Assembly: GCA_948474755.1 (NCBI GenBank)
Contig: CAOLHI010000022.1
Location: 496,001-560,000, forward strand
Source: Ctenosaura bakeri
Lineage: Eukaryota > Chordata > Lepidosauria > Squamata > Iguanidae
Direction: 5' to 3'
Length of the DNA: 64,000 bases
Positions 1 to 12,980 of this stretch are shown one piece after another. The notes beneath the pieces are model-generated. The model was not told the DNA's origin. It saw only the letters and a program-made list of their open reading frames with translations, and ran no database searches. A program made the position numbers and the translations under genes. The stretch's first letter is position 1. Each line of letters starts with the position of its first letter.

Positions 1-705
1 CACAGAAGAAATCAATCGGATTCCGACCAAAAACTCATTTCTTGTTTTTGCCTGTATGTCTGTAAATTTCCCTAAGAAATAAAATACAGAAATTGGGTGT
101 TTCTTAAAAACTGTCACATCAAACAGAATTGAACACAAATCTCTTTGGTTTCCGCAGAAGAGCTAAACACATGCTAAGTTTGCCTGCCTTGTGTCCATTC
201 TTTTACTTCTCAGTTGAAAAGAAGAGAGCTATAAATTGTGTTGTCCATTTAGCATCCTCATCTAATAGACCTTTCCATAAATAAAGTCGGGCATTCATTC
301 AATAATTTGAAGAAGGCTCTCCTAATGAGGTTATTTCAGCCACCTACCTGTCAAAACTATGACATCCATCTGCATAAATCAATGCTTAGTTATTGCTTCT
401 TATCTCTGGGGTTTGGTATTGTGAAATATGGCTCCAAGGCAAAGTCATGTTTCATATATTTTGCTAACATCTTTAGTCTTTACTCAGTTACAAAATTATA
501 GCGTTATAGAGACATCTGAAAGATACGTGGATTACTGTCTGGTTGTATTTTTATCTCCCCATCTAATCTCATTCATGTGTGTCATAATTTTCTTTTTCAT
601 CCTTTTCCATTTTAATCTGGGCAGGTGGCCCAGCATCAGAGTCATTTCTTTTTCTGGTTGCATCTTAAATTTTTGTTCAAGTATAGTCTACCCAGAAGAA
701 CCAAA

Positions 706-863
706 GTGATGTGGTTGTTTAAGCATTGGACTGTGACTCTGGAGACTGAGTAACCCTGGGCTCATCACATAGTCTCAGCCCTCAGAAAACCCTGTGACAG
801 GATTGCCTTAGGGTCACCATAAGTCAGAAGCAACTTGGAGGCATGCAATAGCAGCAACAACAA
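706..863 (+). repeat. tRNA/BovB-tailed SINE (Sauria-type), degraded
   Basis: The left part resembles the tRNA-derived head (GCATTGGACTGTGACTCTGGAGAC). The right part is the BovB-related tail: a run like GGGTCACCATAAGTCAGAAGCAACTTGGAGGC, ending in GCAGCAACAACAA. Part of the middle is deleted compared with the copy at 28157. This architecture is known for Sauria SINEs of squamates; the family name is from memory. Confidence 0.7.
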
Positions 864-3618
864 GTTTACCCATAGTATGGAAACACGCGTATTTCATCAC
901 ATCTAGGAGCTTTTATTATTATCTAGTGTGTACAATCAATAACAGTTGTGTTGTTGTTCAACAAATATAAATTAGCATCTGGCCATGAATCCATAGACAC
1001 TCTTCTGTATGTCAGCAAAAGGCAAAAATTATCATGTTTAGCTTTACCTTATTAAACTTTCAATGTACTATTCTAATATTCTTGTTTTTTATAAAATTCC
1101 ATTTTATCACGTAAACCACATGTCATCTGGGGGGGAGTTGAAAGTAGGTTCTAGTGTCACTTACTGTGCCCTGCATATTGGCTTGGAGTGAGGAAGGCAA
1201 GCACAAATCTGCACCACTGTTCATGTGTATTGTGTGGGGCAGAAGGATGGCACTTTTGAAGCACCGTCTGTATATCTTTGGGAGATCTGGGGAACTAAAA
1301 CCCATAGCATACCATTAACATACTGATGCAATTTATTCATGAAGTCTAACTATTAAAGTGATGGTGGGCATTTCCCCTCCTCCACTTCAGGCATAGCACC
1401 ATATCTGAAGGTTCCACTTGGGATCTATGTAAAGTGCTGAGGGATGAAGGGGTATCGTAGGCTGAAGGCTCTCTTGAACCTCAGGCTTATCCTTTTGAAC
1501 ACCCATGCTGTGTTTAGACTAGGAGAAAAAATACCTTTAAGTAACAAGGGTATTTAACATTCAAAAGGGTTTGTTGTTTAAATCTGTAAAACATTTGTTT
1601 GACCCATTGTAAATAATGTATGACTGCAATTAATTCCTCTTTTCATGTCATATTTTGAGGTGAAAGGTAGCAAGTTTCAATTTAGGAAAACATGATCTTC
1701 AGCACTGATAAATGAAAACCAAACATAACTCAGAATTGAACATTTAGGAAAATGTAGTCTATATGTAATGATTTTCTCTCCCCACTGTTAAGTTCTCATA
1801 ATATCAAATACTTCAGCGTTTTGTGGCTGATTTTAAAGTGGGATGCTTTCATATGATAACAGATATCAATGAAGGCCTAGAATTGACTTTACTGAGAGAA
1901 GGAGATGAGCTTACTGCTTCATTCTTTGCTTTTTTTCTGGACCCATTTAAGAGAGAGTAGCACAGATGAGTAGATATTTTAGGAATGGAATTGGTCCATC
2001 TCTCACCAAGAGGAATGGAATGCTACACTGTGGAGGCGTAATGATCTGTTTTGCTGACATCCCCATACGTACAGTTTCCACTCATTCATTTTAAGGGAGG
2101 GACTGAATTCATCATCAGAAGGGGAGGTGGTGGGCATGCGGACGTGCACGAGCCAAGCCACTCTGTTCAAATGACTGATGAAGCCAGCATCTGCAGGAGT
2201 GACATCTTGGTATATGAGCACATACAGATTGCAGCATGGGGAATTCTGTTGATTCTGGGGATTTCAGCATGCTCAGCTGAGCATAGATTGCGACCTGTAG
2301 TGGTATTCAGTGATCATACAGTTAATAGGTTGGGACATCTTTGCTCTTTCAGATCACTCCATCTTCCCCATCTGAAAGACAAAGGAAACATGGGGGCACA
2401 GAGAGGTTAAATTGTACTGAAGCATAATTTGTGATCAGTGGGCACAGCCTGAGCTTCCACTTTTCTGGCTTTGTGGACATGAGATGACTCATAAGTCAGT
2501 GGGTTGTTCAATAATTGAATTTCCTTGGTCCTTGAAAAGAAAATTTATCATTACAGTGTTATGAGGGGGGGGAAATCCCACAAATAGACAAAAAAGTGAT
2601 GCACGCAACTGAAGTGTGTCCCTCTCTGTTAAGAGATGCAGAATTCCTTCATATCGTATGCAAGATTCCATCATATCTTTTTTCCTCACTTCCTCTTTTC
2701 AACTGTTCTGTCAGAACACAGCACAACATTACTTGATATATTCTGCTTAAAGAAATAAGAGGAGGGAATGGAGTGTTTGCTTACATCTGTACACAGAGTT
2801 GATCTGTACACAAAGGGACATTCATTCAAATATAACATTTATGTACAGTATGCATGTACTGTGTTCAGTACACAAGTGTTCATGTGTGTACTGCATACAA
2901 ATTGCAAATCTGCACCACTGTAGAGGTATCACATGTGTTCATACTGGGTGTCCTGGATGATAATCCATTTTACAACATGTTCAAGTCAGTTTGTCACCCA
3001 TCTTCATACCTGTTTTCTTTCCAACCCCCCAACACACACATACTTCATTCAATTCTTCAAATGCTTTGTTAATAAGGAGTGATTTGTGTCAGGCAGGCAG
3101 CACTGATATATGTCAAATACAGGACTAAATGGATAGCTACAAAGATTGATGAGTGAATTGCAAGTGAGAATTTTAGAGCACAGGTTTTGGTAGAACACCG
3201 GAGCCAGGCATACAAGGTACAATCTATGATACAGTTTAATGATTAGTTATCTAACAAGCCCACTCTTCTCTGGGCCCATCTTACTATAATTGTATAATTA
3301 AAAGTGGGTAGGAAGGAAGAAGCAGGAAAAGGAAGGCAGGTAGAAGGCAGAATGGAAGGAAGAGTTGAGAATACAGTAGAAACCAAGAAAAAAAATGAGG
3401 AGTAGGGGTTGAGGGAAACTTTTCACTTGATTATCCAAGAGCCTAGCATGGTGTGAGCAACGTATTAAAGGACTGCAAAGAGTTCATCGGATATTAGTTT
3501 GATTATTGTCAGTTTGGAGGAAGAAATTACTGCACCCATCCCCCAGAAGACGCTAAACACAAGGGCACTTGCTTTTCTGCCTAAATGGGTTTTAGGAAAG
3601 GGACCAAGTAATATTAAA

Positions 3619-3899
3619 CAGGTTGAGTGTCACTTATCTGGAAATCCATAGTTCAAAATCCAAAATGCAAGGCTGTAGAGAGCTGAGGATCTGTGAAATG
3701 GCAGAAATCCAGGGGTGGTGCCCAGCACAACGCAGCGGCTGTGGCACCCCTGTTTGTTTGCTTGCAGTCTCCTTGGAGATCTCCTGTACAATATTGTATT
3801 TTACGCATATGCAAATACAGGTATTCCAAAAAAATTTTTAAAAATGAAGTAGGAAACACTTCTGGTCCCAACCATTTTGGATGAGGGATACTCAACATG
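3619..3899. mobile_element. MER2-like (Tigger-type) non-autonomous DNA transposon
   Basis: The terminal inverted repeats are CAGGTTGAGTGTCACTTATCTGG on the left and the complement of GGATGAGGGATACTCAACATG on the right. A TA dinucleotide lies just right of the element. Inside the right end is the phrase AACACTTCTGGTCCCAA, also present in the copy at 47062. The layout matches the MER2 class of Tc1/mariner-Tigger elements as I remember it. No coding capacity remains. Confidence 0.6.
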
Positions 3900-4339
3900 T
3901 ATAATAATTATATACTATGCCATTATACTACAATGTAGAAGAGAAATGAGTACAGGATACAATCCACAGGGAGAGAAGTTACTGAACAAAGTTACAATGC
4001 TTCCCTCATAATGCCCCATAGGGAGGCCTTCGGAAAGGGCCCTGGCTCCTGGAGGGCTTTGGTCTTCTAAGCAAACAAATCATTCCTTTTGCGTACCCAT
4101 TCCCTTCAAGACTCATTTTTAATTCTTTTCTTCTTCTTATCTTTTTATTTTCTTTCTCTTAGATATTCTTTTGCTCCACAAATCCAGCTAATCTCACTTA
4201 GGTTCCAGAAAGTTCTCTCTCACACATTTCCTCCACTGTACTGTCTTAAAGAAACCACTGGGTCGGTTATTAGTCTGCCTACCGACAGAACCGTGTGACA
4301 CCGTTGCTCCATTTCTGATATTCTCCTGCCATATCAAAT

Positions 4340-4995
4340 CTTCCCCTATTCTATTCTTTCTTATCCTATCCTGCCTCCTAGCAAGGGACTCAAGGTAGCT
4401 TACAACAAATTGAAACAAAATATAGCTGAAATCTTATTATATAGTTATAATAACAAACTTGAAAAACATTAGGTAAACAGTCCTATTAAAATGCAAAGTT
4501 AAAACAGTTTAAAACTATATTTAAACCAAGTAAAGAACATAAAAGCACAGAACACCCATTAAAAAATCCTTGTGCCACGTGAGTTAAGAGCCAAAGGCCT
4601 GCTTAAATCAAAAGGCCTTTACCTGCTGTCAGAAAGAGAACAGAGAAGTCACCAACCAAAGCTACCATGGAAGGGGATTCCACAGCCATTGAGAACTCTC
4701 TCTCATGTGCTCACCTAAGGCTGTGATGGTGGTAGAACTCAGAGAAAAGATGTTCTTGGAGATCTTAAAACTCAGGCAGGTTAATATAAGGAAATATATT
4801 CTTCCAGATAGTGTGGATCCAACCCATGTAGGGCTTTAGCAGTCATAAACAGCACCTTAAATTCTGTCCAGAAACAAAACAGTGGCCAGTGAAGCTGTTG
4901 GAAGTTATGTCTTCCTTATAACCAACCCTGGTTAACAGCCTGACTGCAGCATTGTAGACCCACTGAGTTTCCCTTGAATGTCACAGAAGGAGAGG
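4340..4995 (-). mobile_element. L2-type LINE fragment, 3' region, degraded
   Basis: Read on the minus strand this is the 3' part of an L2-like LINE. The stretch ACTCAAGGTAGCTTACAACAAATTG is the complement of the 3' UTR end. Further right are phrases equivalent to 'block with a first-strand gap' coding remnants, such as CATGTAGGGCTTTAGCAG and ACAGTGGCCAGTGAAGCTG, which also occur in the better copy at 22520-23640. All frames are broken. Confidence 0.6.
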
Positions 4996-5519
4996 CACCC
5001 ACCCAAATGAAGTTTAACAACCTTATTCAATAAAGTATATTTCAGACTTTATTGGAGAATCTAGAAAGCTAGAAACTGATAGAAAAATTAGTGAACTGAA
5101 TTAATTAATCAATGAGTTAGTTTAAGCTGTCTGGAAGGCAGATTCTGGACCTAATCTCTGGTCTGTTTGGTTGAGCTTGAATAGTATTGGGTCTTCTGGA
5201 ATGTGTCTGCCTAAGCCATTATGCAGTTTTGCATAGGGATTTTTTTAAAAAAAAAAATTATCTGCACACTCAAAACTTAACAGAGTTTCAAAAACTGAGT
5301 TAAAAAAATGAAAGAATTCAAAACTATTTCCTGACAAGAATGTATTTAATAAAGCAGCTGGAGTGCAGCCGTAGGTCTCATGTTATCCCTATCTAACTTG
5401 AGCCTGTTACTGTTTGTGAATGCAGTGTGAGGATATTTGCCTGAAATTTCTGTCTCTACTGCCTTCTGTAGCTAGTATTTTATTTATAGTATTATTATTC
5501 TTTTTGTTGTTTTTGTTGT

Positions 5520-5910
5520 TGTAATCTCCATGCTGCCTTTCTCTCATTTTGGAACAAGGTGGCTTACAATATAAATTAAAAGGTAGCTGAAACAATATGC
5601 AATATAAATTAAAACCAAGGAGACAAGCCATTTAAAACACTTTGAAAATAGGTTCAAGCATAGTAAAGGTGAAAACATAGCACATTCCATTAAAAAGTTC
5701 TTTGGCCACCGCCAATCAAAAGCTGAAGGGCTGTTTAAATTTTAAAAAAGTATTTGCCTATGGTTGAAAAGAGAGTGGGGAATGAACCAGCCTAGCCTTC
5801 CATGGAAGGCAGTTCCACAAACTGAGAGCAAAAATTGAGAAGGGGCTCTCCCATGTCTACCGAACTGACCTGTGAAGGTAGTGGGACTGAGAGAAAGCAC
5901 TTGTCTAAAG
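5520..5910 (-). mobile_element. L2-type LINE 3' fragment
   Basis: The stretch begins with the complement of the LINE 3' UTR (CTGCCTTTCTCTCATTTTGGAACAAGGTGGCTTACAAT) and continues with CCATGGAAGGCAGTTCCACAAACTGAGAGC, a remnant of the RT C-terminal coding region on the minus strand. It stops where the SINE at 5913 begins. It is a second copy of the repeat seen at 4340-4995. Confidence 0.6.
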
Positions 5911-5912
5911 AT

Positions 5913-6089
5913 CCAGCCTGGTGTAGTGGTTTGAGCCTCAAATTCCCCACTTGGCCATGGAAACCCACTGGGTTGCCTTGGGTGCATCACTCTCTCACCC
6001 ATATTCTTAGCCCCAGAAAACCCAGTGATAGGTTTACCTGAGAGTTGCCATAAGTCAGAAATTACTTGAAGGCACACAGCAACAACAAA
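5913..6089 (+). repeat. Sauria-type SINE
   Basis: The head contains the B-box-like TGGTGTAGTGGTTTGAGCCTC. The body contains CCATGGAAACCCACTGGGTTGCC. The tail reads GTTGCCATAAGTCAGAAATTACTTGAAGG and ends CACACAGCAACAACAAAT. It lies next to, or inside, an older L2 fragment on its left. Confidence 0.8.
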
Positions 6090-7739
6090 TATCATAAAAC
6101 GTATATGAAAAGATACAGCCTTTTAGATAGTTTGGATTTAATTGTGGCACTATAACTAGCACTTTTATTCATTCACTTTCCCTACAGCCTTTCTTAAGAG
6201 TTTCCACACCTGCTCAGAATAGACTGTCAGAAACAGATATTCCTGTATCAACTCCTCAGGGCCAAACCTAGACATTCTTCAAGTATCCTGTACTCTTATG
6301 TTTGTGTGTGTGGTGTGTGTGCAAGTGTTTCAGTCCACTATCATTCTATGCTAGCATCCCAATCCATGTGGTAATGTGTAATCAAACTATTGGAAGCCAC
6401 ATTCTATAACTAAAGGAAAGGATGGTAAGGATGTTACAGATATAATCCACTGGTTTTCCTGTGTAGCATAAAATCTCAGAGAAAATGCTGGGGTGCTGGC
6501 AACATTCTAGCTTCTGAATGAAACTCAACAGGCGTGAAATAATTTTGACAGCAATTGCTGCCATAGGTTTTGATTGGGCAGGAAAGCACTGATCACTTTT
6601 AAACTGCTACTCAAAAAAGCCTGAATAAAATATACCAGTAGTTTTCACCAAAATATAAAAGAAATATAAAATATGCCAGACTAAAATTGGAGTGAAAAAG
6701 GCAGATTATCTGATTATTTTCAAATTTGCTGCTGTTACAGATCTCATCCAGTGGGTCATGAATAGTAAGATTTCAAGATGTTGAATCAGGAGGTGTCGTG
6801 GTTTTGTAACAAATAAAAATTTCAGGGCATAATACTATTTGATACAGTATATATAAACAATGTAAGTAATTGAATATATTTTATGCCAATTAGCTAGGTT
6901 TTCTTTTAAATACAAGAGCCCTTTTGACAGGAATATTCATGGCACTACTCAGAGTTGGATAGTAGCTTAAAATTCTTCATATGCACTTGGACATTATTCT
7001 TAAGATGAAGAACAATAGATGTGCTTCTTGGTATTTTTGCCCTGACTAAAGAAGTAGTACTCGTATGTACATAGTACTCCTATGTTACTTTAATTTACAA
7101 GTGAAATATTAAAAATACTACCCAACTTTGAGAAGAGCTGCACCATGAATATCCTTGTCAAATGTATCCTTGAATTAGAAACAACAGGTAATTGGTTTAA
7201 AATATATTAAACTACCTATATTGTTTATACAGACCATATAATTCCTGTAATTTAAGAGTTTCATATTTCTGTACAATACTTGAGCCATTCACATTATTTT
7301 AATACATTAGGGAACACAGATTATGAATCACTAAATGATTAGCAGGAAAACTCTGCATTGCTACAAAGCATTTGTGCCCTGGCTAAACTGCCTTCATAAT
7401 ATGAAAAAAAATGAGAATGGAGCAAGATGAAACAAGGGATGGTTTCCATTACTTTCAGTGAAAGGAAATGGAAGTTCTCACTTCTATCAAATACAGGTAG
7501 CTAATTTCAGAATGCTATCATGTGTTAGCTGAAGCATCTTTGAAATAGAAAAGTATATCTGTATTGCTCAGCTGCTGAAAGTATTCTCAGTCATAACGCA
7601 CAGCTTAAGAGATGTCTTATGAGCTAAGATTTAAATGCAAATCTAATTAACAAAGTAGTAGGAGGTATTGCATAGTATGTTAGTTCTCTGCTCATCAGGA
7701 TGGGATATTTTTCAAAATACACATAGAACTAGACTTGCA

Positions 7740-7885
7740 ATAAACTTACTTAAATATATATACTGTTTTTGTATGGTGATTTTAATTGTTTTTAAATTTT
7801 ATTGTGAACATTTTTGGTGGACTTTCTGGAAGCTTCTCCCACTCTGGGAGAAAGATGGCATATAAATCCAATAAATAAATATAGA
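7740..7885 (+). mobile_element. L2-type LINE 3' tail
   Basis: The 3' UTR end is recognisable from CTCTGGGAGAAAGATGGCATATAAATCC followed by an AATAAATAAAT tail. The same GGGAGAAAG...ATAAAT signature recurs at 11890, 11980 and 45319. Only the last ~150 bases are present. Confidence 0.55.
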
Positions 7886-8348
7886 TTAGGCATTCTGTAG
7901 CATTGCCACATATTTGTAAGCAGTTTCCCCAAACTGACTACTTGCTGTATATATTTTTCAAGAAACAAGAGACGAGGATAGAAATGTCCTAACAAATCTG
8001 TTATTTTTTGCCATTGGGGTAAAAAAATTGACCCTGCTAGCATAATATATTTGTAAAATGTGTCCATATAGCTTTTTGTGAACCCCAGTGTAGTTCTAGT
8101 GATCAATGAGCTGGGCCTATTTGGGAAAATTGAAAAATTTTACATGAGGGCATTGCAATTCACATTGAAAATATCGTACATCCCATATAGTGTAATTTCA
8201 AAAAAAAATCGTACACAAAGCTTAAGAAGGATCTGAACTTTGTTATTAGAGTGGTTTCTCAACCAGTTCTCTTCAGTGTAGCAGTCTTAAACCTTATGAC
8301 TTACTTCTGTTAGAGGCATAACTTGTTTAGGCTTATAAGCCTTTCAAA

Positions 8349-8547
8349 ATTGTTATTGCTGTTTTGAGCCTTCAAGTTGTTTCCGACTTACGGTAATCCT
8401 AGGGCAAACCTATCGTGGGGTTTTCTAGGGCTGAGAGTGTGTGATGTGTCCAAGGTCACCCACTGGGTTTCCATGGCTAAGGTGGGAATCAAACCTAGGT
8501 CTCCAGTGTCTCAGTCCAATATTCAAACCACTATACCATGCTGGCTT
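8349..8547 (-). repeat. Sauria-type SINE, complete, inverted
   Basis: Read on the minus strand it starts AGCCAGCATGGTATAGTGGTTTGAA, passes through the tRNA-like head and the body GACCTTGGACACATCACACACTC, and ends in the BovB-like tail (TTACCGTAAGTCGGAAACAACTTGAAGG). It is nearly full length. Confidence 0.8.
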
Positions 8548-11111
8548 TCAAAATGCAGATGAGTTAAATGTACCCTGTATTCCACAGAGATTGCTAGGTT
8601 TCATTTCGTAATTTCAATTTACCTTTTCAAGAATCTCAGTGATTACTACTATAGTTTTAAAACACTTGAACAAGTACATTAATTAATGATGCTGGAACAA
8701 CAATATTTTAAAAAAAGTTTGTATGCTATATGAAAGAGATTTTGCATGTGAAATAACTTAAAGAAGAGAGGAGCTTCCTAAAAACATGAATTGTATGGTG
8801 ACCAAAGCTACACATGCTGGCTAAAAGAACAAAAGTCTAAAAGCATTAGATCAAATATTGTACCATCTGGCCCAGAACATAAAGAACAAAGCCAGTGAAT
8901 AATAATACCAAGATTATACACCAGAATTTATGTGCAACTGGAATGATTTGTCTGTGTCTTTTAAAAAAAGTGCAAGGATGAGTTACTGGAGGGTTTCTGT
9001 AGTCAGAATAACTAGATAAAGAGTCCTCTTCCAATAGCCACGCCTATAAGCTCTGCAGCTACGGTGTACAGAGAAGGACCTCCAATGAAAATCTTGTCCT
9101 CCAGTCAGGTTCACATGAAATCAAGTGGTCTTTTGAGTGCTTCATTTCCAGGACATTTGGGATTTTATTGATTGAAACCAGCACTTTCTGTTGTGCCCAG
9201 AAAAGGGATCATTTGCCAAACATGAGACAGCGATCTGTAGAAAAAAAATGGAACATATCAAACTATGGCACAAACACTTTGAATTACCCAGTGGTCTGTC
9301 ACCTTGAACAATGTGCAGAGTTTGGGCTGTCACCTTTTAACAAAGAAACTGTGAAACTGATAAATGAGAGAAGGAAAGAACACAAAATCATTAAAGTTAG
9401 AGGTAAGCTACTCTAGAAGGAGAACATTAAACTTGAATTTTTCACTTTAGATGAAAAACAAAAGATGTGATACCTGAAAGGTAAAAAAAAAAAGTTTCTA
9501 TATCATCTGGAGAAAATGCATAGGAAACATCAATCTTCTGTTTAAAAACAGCAGTTAGTAGGCATCTAGTGAATTTATTAGGTAAGTGCACCACACATGG
9601 TAAGCCCTGAACATTAATGTAATGTACAGAAAAACACTGGGCCAGAAAAGAACAGATTGTCACTTCATTCAAAGTGTTCTTAAGATCCTAACTTTCATGT
9701 TGAATGGTTATAAATTAATTATTGGCTTGCCTCAATTTCTCCTCCTTTTTATGACCTTTCTTTGTGAATGCTAAAAAAGGAAATCCAGATGAGACTTTTC
9801 AGACACTCGGGAAGAGCTGATAAAAAGGAAGCAGGGGAGAGTAGGTCATGCACAGACATGCTGTAGTTCTCCCCTCTCTTTTCAAGCACAAAAGCACTGG
9901 GGGGAACTGGGAACTGGGGAGTGCTTATTAGGGAGAGGGGAAGCTTGTCGGGTCTTCACTTAACTGCAGATTATATACCTGAACACGATTGAGAGTGTCA
10001 TTTCTTGCTGGCAGACATGGGATTTATCCTTCCTTCTCCCTGACTGAATTAGAAAGCAGAGGACATAACACATCCCACAGTGAGTTTATCTTCCAAACAT
10101 CTTCAATCACTACTGTCACAAATGGAGTCTCTGCAGTGATAATACAGAATTCCCAAATGTTGTAAACTGAGTCTGCAGTAAAATGTATAATTGGTTTGGT
10201 CCCATACAGATGTTCTTTAAATGGAAAGTTGTGTTCTTTTTAAAAATATGGTTAAATGGTATTAACCAACCTTGAAAAGTCAAATTAAGTGCTCTGTATG
10301 AAGAAGTGTTGTAAAAAAGTTAGTTCTTTATTTTTTTAAAAAACTGCCTTCATTTTAATAAAAATTGCAGAAGTTCTAGTAATACAAGGAATTCTCTAAT
10401 TTGATCTGTCTCTTCTTGTACAGCCATAGGGCTGTGTCCAGAATTTGCTCCTAGCAGAGGGAACTCTCTCTGAATGGAAGTCCTCTTAGGCTTCCCCACC
10501 CAGCAGGAAGATAGGGAGGTAATTTTCACTGAATCCCCACTTCTTCAGTACCACTCCCCCATGTTGTTCTGAAAAGTTCCTTGACCCTCAAGCAGCCAGG
10601 GAGTGTCATGGGAGGCCTCAAGTAAAGGCCTCGATCAACACCCCTATTTTGCTAGTAGAAAAACACCACTGAATCAAAAACATTCCACATTCAGAAGGAA
10701 CCCTTCTATTCATGGAAGACAAGGTCCAGATTCAAATCCATAATAATGCAAACTAGAATAATGCATGTGCACATACATAAAAAGAGGAACTGCAGTTCTG
10801 TATAACAGTGAAAGCTTGATTTATACCCTCTATTGTACAAAGGTACCAAAGCAATTCTTTATATGCTGGATGTGCTTCTGCTCAAATCAAGTGCATCAGA
10901 CCTCATATCTTTTAATAAATTTATTTCCAAATGCAGATTAGTGTTCAGATTAATTTTTAACTTACTATAAATTTAGACCATAATTACATGGTGACAGCCA
11001 TTTGAGTAGGAAACACAGTCAGGTGTGCTTAAAAGTTTATACTACAAAACTGATTATTTACTTGCATTCAGCCTCATTGCAACTTGCTTCACTTTTCACT
11101 TTCCCTTCTAG

Positions 11112-11302
11112 GCTTGAGGAGTTCATATGCCAGTCAGCACAGCCAGCTTGGACAAGAGCTGCGTTCGACTGTATCCCCGATCTACACATCACCCCCATAT
11201 ATGAAGGTAGAACCTATTACAGTCCAGTGTACCATAGTCCAAGTCATGGAACAGCTGATGTACACCAAGGATCCCAGACAGCATTATATCGAACTGGATC
11301 AG
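11112..11302 (+). CDS. CTNND2: CTNND2 coding exon (1st in window), with frame break
   Basis: This exon encodes the end of the region N-terminal to the armadillo domain (about human residues 418-481). The acceptor is TTCCCTTCTAG; the exon begins with two bases completing a Gly codon, then reads LRSSYASQHSQLGQELRSTVSP. It continues DLHITPIYEGRTYYSPVY and ends ...ALYRTGS plus one base, before donor GTCAGC at 11303. The first stretch is in the frame starting at 11111, the second in the frame starting at 11302, one base earlier. A base is missing at the CCCC run 11175-11178. The flanking peptide matches the family on both sides, so I infer a homopolymer error in the assembly or a recent 1-bp deletion. 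Confidence 0.92.
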
Positions 11303-11689
11303 GTCAGCATGAAACTCTTATTTCTCTCTATTATCCTAGAATGTGCAGAACTTACCCTAAAATCAGCAACAAGTGAAGGGAAAAGTATCCCATTGTCCCA
11401 TGGTGAATAGTGCTGAAATATCTGATAACAGCATATGTATATGGGAAAGAATATTAATGGCAGAAGGATGCAGTGTCAAGGTGCTGAACATAATGGATAT
11501 TGAAGAAATCGGCTTTCCACAGCTTTGTTTCCTCTAGATGTGTTGGACTATAGTACTCCAGACAGAATGGCCATTATCCGTGGTGGCTGGGAACAATGGA
11601 GGTTATAGGCCAGTGTATCTGAGTGATAATGGAGGTTGACAGAGGGCCATCTCTGCTACCTCCTGACTCCAGCCATCGGTAAACAAGAG

Positions 11690-11925
11690 ACTAGATTGTT
11701 CTCTTGTGTATTTATTTAGTATAACCTTTGTATTTGTATGTTTTTATTTAGATAGGCATTTGGTCATTATTGTTTCAGAATGATCTTTCAGTGGGGGATT
11801 CCTGACTTTTAAGTTATTTTGACTGTCACAATTTTTTCAACTGTATTAAGTTTTAATCTTTGTTGTGAGGTGTCCTGGGTGCCATACTGGGAGAAAGGTG
11901 TGATTTTTATTAATTAAATAGAATA
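11690..11925 (+). mobile_element. L2-type LINE 3' UTR fragment
   Basis: A T-rich 3' UTR ends with GGTGTCCTGGGTGCCATACTGGGAGAAAGGTGTGATTTTTATTAATTAAAT, the shared end signature of the LINE family seen inverted at 22520. There is no coding part. Confidence 0.55.
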
Positions 11926-11934
11926 ATAGTAATC

Positions 11935-12030
11935 CTGGCCAAAGCTCATTTTATTCTAGGTAGTATTTTGGATCCCACACTGTGAGAAAGGCAAGATGTA
12001 CACAGAATAAATTAATAAATATTTACACAC
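11935..12030 (+). mobile_element. L2-type LINE 3' tail (second copy)
   Basis: The phrase GGATCCCACACTGTGAGAAAGGCAAGATGTACACAGAATAAATTAATAAATA repeats the terminal signature of the copy that ends at about 11925. Two LINE tails therefore stand in tandem, either as a duplication or as independent insertions. Confidence 0.5.
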
Positions 12031-12980
12031 TTCTGTGACAAAATTATCTTGTCTTTTCAGTCCTCCGAAGTGAAAGCCTCTGATTAAGAGCACAGTTGTG
12101 AGAGTCTGGAACAACAAACATTTTTGCTGTACATTGTTACTGCAATTAACCTTCTTATTTTCTTCTAAAATTAAATTTTGCTAATTGATGTAGAAACAAA
12201 TAGCCAGAACTCCTGGATCTTGCAAGAACATGTATTGTCTTTTTTCATGAAAAGTTAGAGGTCTGAAAACTTAGTTTTGACAGCTCAGATAACATCTCAG
12301 TTTATTTATTTATTCAATCTCTCTTGAAAGTTAATTTAGTTTTAAATATTACTTAAATTTTGTTAGCTAACTGCTTTATTTATATATTATTAATTGGTGC
12401 CATTCATCAAACAGACCTGCTGAACTCAGTGAGACCAACTCCAGTTGCATATATTTCAGTGGTTTTTACTCTTAAGTGTGACTTAAGTTTGAATCCAACC
12501 CTAAGCTTATCACTGGTGCAATTGACTGGAAACACAGAGTGGATAATAATGTGTTGAAATGGAAATTTAAAATCGCATTAACATTTAAATTAAGCTGTAT
12601 TGAGATTAATAAAAAAAACTTGACACAATGATTTGAATCCTAAAATCAGTTAACATAAAAAAAGTTCATGACAAGCAAGTTTTCTTTCTTATCTTCTCCC
12701 TCCAGCCACTTGCACCTGTTCTCTAGACAGCTTTGAGGCCCAGATGAACAACTTGTAAGGGAAGAGATTGCTTCCCTTCCCAAAAGTACCTCCTGCCCCC
12801 ATTAATGCTGCATATATTATTTAGGAAGACCCCTTGGCTTTCCATATTTGATGATGCAAGAGGTTGGAAAACCATTCAGCAGTGGTTCCACATGTCAGTA
12901 AGAGTCATTTTCCAATGCTGCCGAGGGTTTCCTCTATCTGTTCTATTCCACCAAGGAGGAATTAGTCAGATGGCAAGAAG

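Larger units (their letters stand above)
1..11111 (+). other. CTNND2: CTNND2 intron, 3' part (first 11.1 kb of window)
   Basis: No convincing coding exon is visible here. Short open frames have no family resemblance and no flanking splice signals. The identifiable content is repeats: SINEs near 706, 5913 and 8349, L2 LINE tails near 4340, 5520 and 7740, and a MER2-like element at 3619. The rest is AT-rich and unassigned. The acceptor at its end reads TTTCCCTTCTAG. Confidence 0.75.

Noticed and set aside
9168..9416. Possible exon or small gene with hydrophilic peptide
   Set aside because: No splice context or family match; probably chance open sequence in a long intron.
11002..11376. A separate small gene at 11002-11410, from two overlapping frames
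   Set aside because: Both are halves of one CTNND2 exon separated by the one-base deficit; sequence outside the splice sites is intronic.
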